DNA of 64,000 nucleotides from positions 124,001 to 188,000 of the forward strand of contig NZ_MORL01000001.1 of assembly GCF_001870735.1 (NCBI RefSeq), in the 5' to 3' direction. Source of the stretch: Arsenicibacter rosenii (GTDB taxonomy: Bacteria; Bacteroidota; Bacteroidia; Cytophagales; Spirosomataceae). The translations under genes were made by a program, and so were the position numbers. Below, in pieces: positions 59,160-64,000 of this stretch. Under the pieces are notes generated by a model. The model made no database searches, was not told the DNA's origin, and was given only the letters and a program-made list of their open reading frames with translations. Each line of letters opens with the position of its first letter. The first letter of the stretch is position 1.

Positions 59160-62100
59160 TTAATTTGAATTGGCCGGTAAAGCCGGTACCGTTGGCCGGA
59201 TGCCGTCGCTGCCTACATACTTGGCCCGTTCATCGGGCGTAAGCTGCCGCTTGACGGACTTAGATACCGTGTCGACCAGCTGATTAATATTGGTATTCAG
59301 ACCCCAGATCGTTTTGTCGGCTCCCGCAAACAAAACCGTGTTGCCGTCGCCTGCGTAGCCCAGGTTCATGATCCAGTTGCCGTAATCGGTGATATTAATA
59401 GGCTGCGGAGCCTGCCGGCGCTGTGCATCCTGCATGTTCCACATCTTGAGCGACCCATCATAACTGGTCGTTACAATCAGTTTATTATCAGGTGAAAAGG
59501 CGGCGCCGGTTACCGTTGAGGCATGGCTGCCCGGCAAGCGATAACCGGATGAAGCGGGTTTATTGCCGGCGTAGCCCAGCAGGAGTACCGTTCCGTCGCT
59601 GTTGCCAAGGACCAGGTTTTTGCCGTCCGGACTAAAGGCCATAGCCGTAATCCGGCCTGGTAGATCGGGTTGTTTGATATAGACAGTTTCCTCTTTCAGG
59701 TCTGCCATATTGATCAGTGCCAGGGTGCCGTTCGCCGATCCGCAAAGCAGGTGCCGGCCGTCGGGCGTCAGGCGTACAGACAGAATCGGTATCCCTGCCG
59801 AGATGCTGCTCAGGGAGTCAAGTCCGGCCGGCGTCTGTTTCCAGAGCCGGATCAGGCCGTTTGTACTGACCGAAAGTAATTCGGTGTTGTTCCGGAAGGG
59901 GATAAGCGATAAAACCGGCGCCGTATGGGCCTTGTAGACGGTTACCCCCTTGGGTTTACTCAGGTCCCACGCATAGAGTTGCCCTTCCTGGCTACCGGCA
60001 AACACAAATTTGTCGTCTTTCGAAAAGACCACTGCCCGGAAACCACCGGTTGTCCGGCGGGCAGGTTGCAGCATCCGGGTTGTTTTGCGGGTTGCCAGAT
60101 CCCAGATGCGTACCGTACCATCATCGCTTCCCGACGCAATGACCGGTTTGGCCGGATCAATGGCGACAGCACGGATATTGTCTTTATGTCCTTCCAGCAC
60201 AAACCGCTCTTCGGCGGCTTTCAGCAGGGCTGAAAAAATACCGGGCGAGTTGTTCGGGCCATGATTCTCCTGATTCAGCCGGTAGGCCTCCAGGGCCAGC
60301 AGCTTAGGCAGATCGTCCTGCGTAGACTCGGGCAATTGCAGCGACTGGATCGCCAGCGACTGGGCGACGGTCAGCATGCGGAGCCGGTTGGCTTCTTTGG
60401 CGTTGGAGAGGGCCGACTGCTCCGAGGTTTTAGCCTGCTGTTCGGCGCTGCGGGCAAGTGCCGCCGCTTTTTTAGCCGCATCCGCATTGTCCCGGGCGAG
60501 CTTTTCGGCATTCTGGGCAATCTCCCGCAGACGGTCAGACGCATTGCGGGCTCTTTCCGCGTCTAGTTGGGCCAGAACGGCCTTTTGGCTTTGCCGTTTT
60601 GCCAGCTCTGACTGTGCGTTTGCCCGCCGGGTCTGCTGATCTTTCAGGTCTTTTTCCTGATTGGCGATTTCCCAGAGCTGCTGCGCAATCCGGCTCTGGG
60701 TCGTGGCTTCTTTCCGCTGGTCATCAGCGAGTTGTTTCTGCTCCAAGGCAAGGGCGCGCTGATCATTAGCTTGCTTTTCGGCACTTTTTGCGGTGGCCGT
60801 AATCATAATGAGATAGATCGAAGCAATAATGGCGATAAAAGCCAGTCCGATCCCGAGGGCGGCCAGAATGCGGCTGCGGGTAATCTCCTGCCGCTGCCGC
60901 TTTTCTCGGTTTTCTACTTCAAAATCGTATTTCTGGCGGCTGAACTCCAGATAATTCAGGGCGCGCTCAAAGAAGAAATCATGCCGGCGTGCCCATTCTT
61001 CCGTTGGCTTTTGTTCGCGTAGCCATTTCAGGGCCAGCTGCAACTCCGGATTCACCAGCGGGCCGGTCAGCCCGGCTTCATACTGGGCAGCAGACCGCGA
61101 GAGTTCCTTGTAGAGCTTGGCCGAATCAATTTCCTGCTGACACCATTCCCGTAACCGGTCCCACAGCCGCGTAATCCGCTCCATGGACATGCCGATGGTG
61201 GTCTGCATGTCAACAGAAAGGCCGGATAAAGGCGTCAAAAAAGCCACATCGCGGGCACGGAACCGATCGACAACGTCGAAGAGCAGAAAGTCGGGCAAAC
61301 CGGTAATGATTTTAATGGTGGCCAGCGATGTCGGGTTCACCACAATCCGGTCGTCGGTGCCGACCGAAATCAGGGATTTAAAAAACGCTTCGGTGGCCAG
61401 CTTGCTTTTATCGGTAGGCAGGCTGCCGTAGATTTCTTCCGCGTGGAGGGAAATCGCCTGATTCATCGTACCAATCGCCTCGTAATGGCTGATATCAATG
61501 GCCTGACTGGCGGTGGCGGTCCGGTGCCAGTAGGCCCAGGTCCGCATCAGAGCATGTTGCAGTACCGGCAGCAGATCGGGATTGTTGCCCGTGTCGTTAA
61601 GCAGCCGTTCGGTTAGCTGTTCGGTAATGGCAGACCGTTGTGCCTCAATGGGTTTGGTGATGACCTGCCGGATTTCGTCCTGATTCATTTTCGGCAGCAC
61701 ATAATACCCGTGATTAATGGCTTCGGTCAGCCCTTCGTAGTTGGTACAGTGATCGACATAGTCAGACCGCATCGTAATGACCACGTAGGCTGAGCAGACA
61801 GACTGCCGGCTGAAGGCCAGAATCATGTCGATGAAACCGGCTGTTTTCTGATGGGCCTCGCTGGTGTTGGCCTGATAGCGGAACAGTTCTTCAAACTGAT
61901 CGATGACAATCAGCAGGCTGTGATCGCGACACAGGGAAATAATGACGTCCAGATCGGTTTCCAGCAGGTGTTCGATGGTCTCCGGCGACGAACCGGCAAC
62001 AAAGGGGTGGTTTCGCCGGCTGAATGACTGGAACAAGGCAATCGCCAGGCTCCGGATCGGGTTTGCTTCAGGATTAAAGAAAACAATCTGCCAGTCGCCG

Positions 62101-62339
62101 GTATGGCTGCCGGCCTGGTGACCGGCGATGAGCCCGGGGAGAAGACCCGCTTTGACAAGGGAGGATTTGCCACTGCCGGAAGAACCGATAATAGCCAGAA
62201 AACGGGAACCGGTGAGTTTATCACGCAATTCCCGAATCTGATTATCCCGGCCATAGAACAAGTGGGCGTCTTCGAATTCGAAGCTCCTGAGTCCGGGAAA
62301 CGGATTAGAGACCGCACTTGTATTACTGACTTGTACCAT
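59160..62339 (-). CDS. nSTAND ATPase with transmembrane helix, coiled coil and WD40 propeller
   Basis: A 1059-residue STAND-type signalling ATPase. The novel-STAND N terminus (NPFPGLRSFEFEDAHLFYGR) leads to Walker A GSSGSGKSS (52-60) and Walker B LLIVIDQFEELF (142-153), with sensor-like VVITMRSDYVD near 190. One membrane helix lies at about 490-514 (LAALGIGLAFIAIIASIYLIM). Then comes a long charged coiled coil (about 515-670, Glu/Gln/Lys/Ala-rich) and a C-terminal WD40 propeller of about seven blades (for example GHKDNIRAVAIDP...SGSDDGTVRIWDL; SHASTVTGAAFSPDNKLIVTTSYDGSLKMWNM). Such proteins sense a signal through the repeats and switch on ATP binding. Neighbours are the partner-switching pair upstream and the TonB receptor downstream. 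Confidence 0.88.
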   Translation of the reverse strand: MVQVSNTSAVSNPFPGLRSFEFEDAHLFYGRDNQIRELRDKLTGSRFLAIIGSSGSGKSSLVKAGLLPGLIAGHQAGSHTGDWQIVFFNPEANPIRSLAIALFQSFSRRNHPFVAGSSPETIEHLLETDLDVIISLCRDHSLLIVIDQFEELFRYQANTSEAHQKTAGFIDMILAFSRQSVCSAYVVITMRSDYVDHCTNYEGLTEAINHGYYVLPKMNQDEIRQVITKPIEAQRSAITEQLTERLLNDTGNNPDLLPVLQHALMRTWAYWHRTATASQAIDISHYEAIGTMNQAISLHAEEIYGSLPTDKSKLATEAFFKSLISVGTDDRIVVNPTSLATIKIITGLPDFLLFDVVDRFRARDVAFLTPLSGLSVDMQTTIGMSMERITRLWDRLREWCQQEIDSAKLYKELSRSAAQYEAGLTGPLVNPELQLALKWLREQKPTEEWARRHDFFFERALNYLEFSRQKYDFEVENREKRQRQEITRSRILAALGIGLAFIAIIASIYLIMITATAKSAEKQANDQRALALEQKQLADDQRKEATTQSRIAQQLWEIANQEKDLKDQQTRRANAQSELAKRQSQKAVLAQLDAERARNASDRLREIAQNAEKLARDNADAAKKAAALARSAEQQAKTSEQSALSNAKEANRLRMLTVAQSLAIQSLQLPESTQDDLPKLLALEAYRLNQENHGPNNSPGIFSALLKAAEERFVLEGHKDNIRAVAIDPAKPVIASGSDDGTVRIWDLATRKTTRMLQPARRTTGGFRAVVFSKDDKFVFAGSQEGQLYAWDLSKPKGVTVYKAHTAPVLSLIPFRNNTELLSVSTNGLIRLWKQTPAGLDSLSSISAGIPILSVRLTPDGRHLLCGSANGTLALINMADLKEETVYIKQPDLPGRITAMAFSPDGKNLVLGNSDGTVLLLGYAGNKPASSGYRLPGSHASTVTGAAFSPDNKLIVTTSYDGSLKMWNMQDAQRRQAPQPINITDYGNWIMNLGYAGDGNTVLFAGADKTIWGLNTNINQLVDTVSKSVKRQLTPDERAKYVGSDGIRPTVPALPANSN

Positions 62340-62413
62340 CGTTCACTTTACAGCTGCTTGTTCAGTACGCGAGCGACTGGTCATGTGCATTAACTCATGT
62401 ACTGACTGGCGAA

Positions 62414-62845
62414 TCATGCCTCTGTGGCCGGCACGTTCATAATAAAAATGTTCCGGTTCCGGTTATGGGTATATTCATACCGGAATTCATCAACACCATT
62501 GATCGTCAGAAAAATACCCATGCCACCGATGGGGCGCTCTTCAAGCGGTTTACTGAAATCGTCTTCGTCGGGGAGGTCCCGCTGAAGCGGGTCAAACGGC
62601 GCGGCATCGTCTTCAACAACGATGGTCAGTTGCCGGTCCGACAGGTCAGTTATAACATCCAGTACCCCTTCTTTACCGGCCTGTTCATAACCATACAGGA
62701 TGATGTTGGTCGCAATTTCGTCGAGGGCCAGCATCAGGTTGTAGGTCTTTTTCTTATCGAGATGCGCGAGCAGCGCTTTTTCCCGAACCAGGTCCCTGAG
62801 GTCGTCAAGGGAGTCGAGTGTCGCCGGAAAGGTTTTGTTTTCCAT
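62414..62845 (-). CDS. RsbW-like anti-sigma serine/threonine kinase
   Basis: A 143-residue GHKL-type ATPase of the HATPase_c_2 family, from ATG 62845 (MENKTF). The N box (LALDEIATNIILYGYE), G1-like VVEDDAAPFDP and G2 GGMGIFL are present. Related proteins (RsbW, SpoIIAB) bind a sigma factor or other output and phosphorylate a STAS antagonist on serine. It lies 54 bp after a STAS gene. No dedicated sigma factor lies next to it, so the output may be something else. Confidence 0.88.
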   Translation of the reverse strand: MENKTFPATLDSLDDLRDLVREKALLAHLDKKKTYNLMLALDEIATNIILYGYEQAGKEGVLDVITDLSDRQLTIVVEDDAAPFDPLQRDLPDEDDFSKPLEERPIGGMGIFLTINGVDEFRYEYTHNRNRNIFIMNVPATEA

Positions 62846-62899
62846 AAAGCATAAATGAAAACGGTGAGGCACTACGACCGGAAAGGCCCGACACAGCGG

Positions 62900-63214
62900 T
62901 TACATGTATTTGTCGACAATGTTAACGCTGTGTTGCAGGCCGGTTTTTTCCAGTGTATCCACAATGTTTTCCTGCGGCTGGACGATGTAAATAGCTAAGT
63001 TGGTACCAATTTTTTGCTTGGCGAAGATCAGGACACGTAACCCTGCTGATGAGATAAAGGTCAGGTTCTCAACAAAGAGTACGAGTTCATCGGGGCCTTC
63101 GGCAGCCACTTTTTCGATTTCACGCTGAAACTCTCTGGCCGACAGCGAATCCAGTTCTCCGGCAAGGGTAATTTTGGCAATTTTTTTGGCTTCAGCTAGT
63201 ATGTGAAAACTCAT
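62900..63214 (-). CDS. STAS-domain anti-sigma factor antagonist (RsbV-like)
   Basis: A 104-residue single STAS-domain protein from ATG 63214 (MSFHIL). The phosphorylatable serine is Ser55 or Ser56 in VENLTFISSAGLRVL, the standard position. It should alternate between unphosphorylated (binds the RsbW-like kinase) and phosphorylated (inactive) forms. It is the first gene of the minus-strand cluster whose last gene is the REC-PP2C phosphatase that would reactivate it. Confidence 0.9.
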   Translation of the reverse strand: MSFHILAEAKKIAKITLAGELDSLSAREFQREIEKVAAEGPDELVLFVENLTFISSAGLRVLIFAKQKIGTNLAIYIVQPQENIVDTLEKTGLQHSVNIVDKYM

Positions 63215-63323
63215 TGTGTTACACAGTTTATTGGTTAATGGAATTGATCTCAGATAGCGTCGGGATAGTACCTGGTGCATGACTTAATGCGGTTTTCAGG
63301 TGGTATCACGGTCAATGCGTGCG

Positions 63324-64000
63324 CTAAACGGGCTTGCCGACAAGGACAACCACACTGCGGGCCCCCACCAGAAAATTCTGCTGATCTTCGAGCTGCGGTT
63401 CGCGGCCCGGGTCGAAAATGTCTTCCGGAGTTGGCATGTCCGTGTTGGCAAACAGGTGCCATTTCAGGTTGTCGGGTAGTTCCGGCAGCTGAAAGTGCAG
63501 TGTTTCCCAGTACATATTCATGGCGACATACACCATGTTGTCGGTGACGGCGCCCTGCTTGGCATGATAGCCGCAGAGCATAAAGGCAAACGCACGGCTG
63601 GATGTCGACCAGTCGCAGCGCCAGGCTTTGGTGCCGTGGAAGCTGATATCCGGGAATCCGCTGCCCACATAGTCCCAGTGCTGGAAGTGCTTCGGACTAC
63701 GCAGTACCGGATGCAGGTGCCGGAAGCGGATAATCCGCTGCGAATAGGTGTACAGGTCTGCATTCTTGTCGAGCAATGACCAGTCGAGCCAGTTCAGTTC
63801 GTTATCCTGACAATAGGTGTTGTTGTTGCCTTTCTGCGTACGGCCGACTTCATCACCCATTAAAATCATCGGAATTCCCTGACTTACCATCAGGATTGTG
63901 AGCGCATTTTTTACCTGTTTGTGCCGCAGCCAGTTTATGTTAGGGTCGTCGGTTTCGCCCTCCCAGCCACAGTTCCAGGAGTTGTTATCGTTGGCACCGT
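63324..64000 (-). CDS. glgX: Glycogen debranching enzyme GlgX, C-terminal part, cut by window edge
   Basis: The visible frame runs in from the right edge and ends with GKPV and TAG at 63324. It shows the GlgX hallmark NNSWNCGWEGETDDP and SQGIPMILMGDEVGRTQ, then YCQDNELNWLDWSLLD, which are typical of GH13 glycogen/isoamylase-type debranching enzymes that cut alpha-1,6 branches. Only about 225 C-terminal residues are present. It is on the same strand as the STAS gene, with 109 bp between them; a functional link to the signalling cluster is unproven. Confidence 0.88.
   Translation of the reverse strand, partial: GANDNNSWNCGWEGETDDPNINWLRHKQVKNALTILMVSQGIPMILMGDEVGRTQKGNNNTYCQDNELNWLDWSLLDKNADLYTYSQRIIRFRHLHPVLRSPKHFQHWDYVGSGFPDISFHGTKAWRCDWSTSSRAFAFMLCGYHAKQGAVTDNMVYVAMNMYWETLHFQLPELPDNLKWHLFANTDMPTPEDIFDPGREPQLEDQQNFLVGARSVVVLVGKPV

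Noticed and set aside
1-64000. tRNA, rRNA, transposase, integrase or prophage genes
   Set aside because: None was recognised by eye on either strand; a covariance-model scan would be needed to exclude small RNAs.

Overview
The window looks like chromosomal DNA of a Bacteroidota bacterium, most likely order Cytophagales (Spirosoma-like; inferred from gene style, not from a search). Pointers are a cargo protein with a type IX secretion C-terminal domain, TonB-dependent and Porin_10-type outer-membrane proteins, two-component-regulator beta-propellers, an ECF sigma factor, and a textbook Bacteroidota promoter (TTTG, 19 bp, TAnnTTTG) in front of the histidine genes. No rRNA, tRNA, CRISPR array, transposase or prophage was recognised.

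Region 1 (1-21.9 kb) is an accessory catabolic locus. It holds a sodium:solute symporter (cut by the left edge), an HpcH/HpaI-type aldolase, a large unknown membrane protein, a purple-acid-phosphatase-like enzyme, a PafA-like alkaline phosphatase and a DUF5009-type acyltransferase. On the opposite strand follow a metallophosphoesterase, a TIM-barrel glycosidase-like protein, two tandem propeller/helical-toroid paralogues, a sialidase-fold protein, a ChbG-like deacetylase and a third, more divergent paralogue that is a predicted lipoprotein. Together they suggest uptake and stripping of a phosphorylated and/or N-acetylated glycan or glycoconjugate, without a SusC/SusD pair in view. Several intergenic repeats occur here, including a 165-bp fold-back element and a 47-bp tandem array.

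Region 2 (22-33 kb) is mixed: an ECF sigma factor, a porin, MiaE (tRNA hydroxylase), an AddB-like nuclease, a small sdpR-sdpI-hydrolase operon with a perfect palindromic operator, DUF1003, a CobT-like protein that lacks catalytic glutamates, and a PLP-dependent dehydratase. Region 3 (33-39 kb) carries hisG, hisD and hisC with a GNAT gene. Upstream of hisG lies a complete leader: consensus promoter, an 18-residue leader peptide with three His codons in five positions, and alternative hairpins, the hallmarks of ribosome-mediated attenuation. Region 4 (39-46.7 kb) has a T9SS cargo protein, a glycosyltransferase, an orphan circularly permuted ATP-grasp protein, an Ldh-family oxidoreductase and a DUF502 protein, separated by strong terminators.

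Region 5 (46.7-63.2 kb) is the most unusual part: an operon-like run on the minus strand that encodes all three partner-switching components (STAS antagonist, RsbW-like kinase, REC-PP2C phosphatase). These are interleaved with an nSTAND-WD40 ATPase, a TonB-dependent receptor, an ATP/ADP-translocase-like transporter fused to HEAT repeats and a degenerate cyclic-nucleotide-binding-like domain, a 1.2-kresidue propeller sensor kinase whose phosphoacceptor His is replaced by Asp, and a soluble histidine kinase that keeps its His. The right edge holds the C-terminal part of glycogen debranching enzyme GlgX. Heptamer (7-bp period) repeats are scattered over several sites in the first half of the window, one of them inside a coding region.
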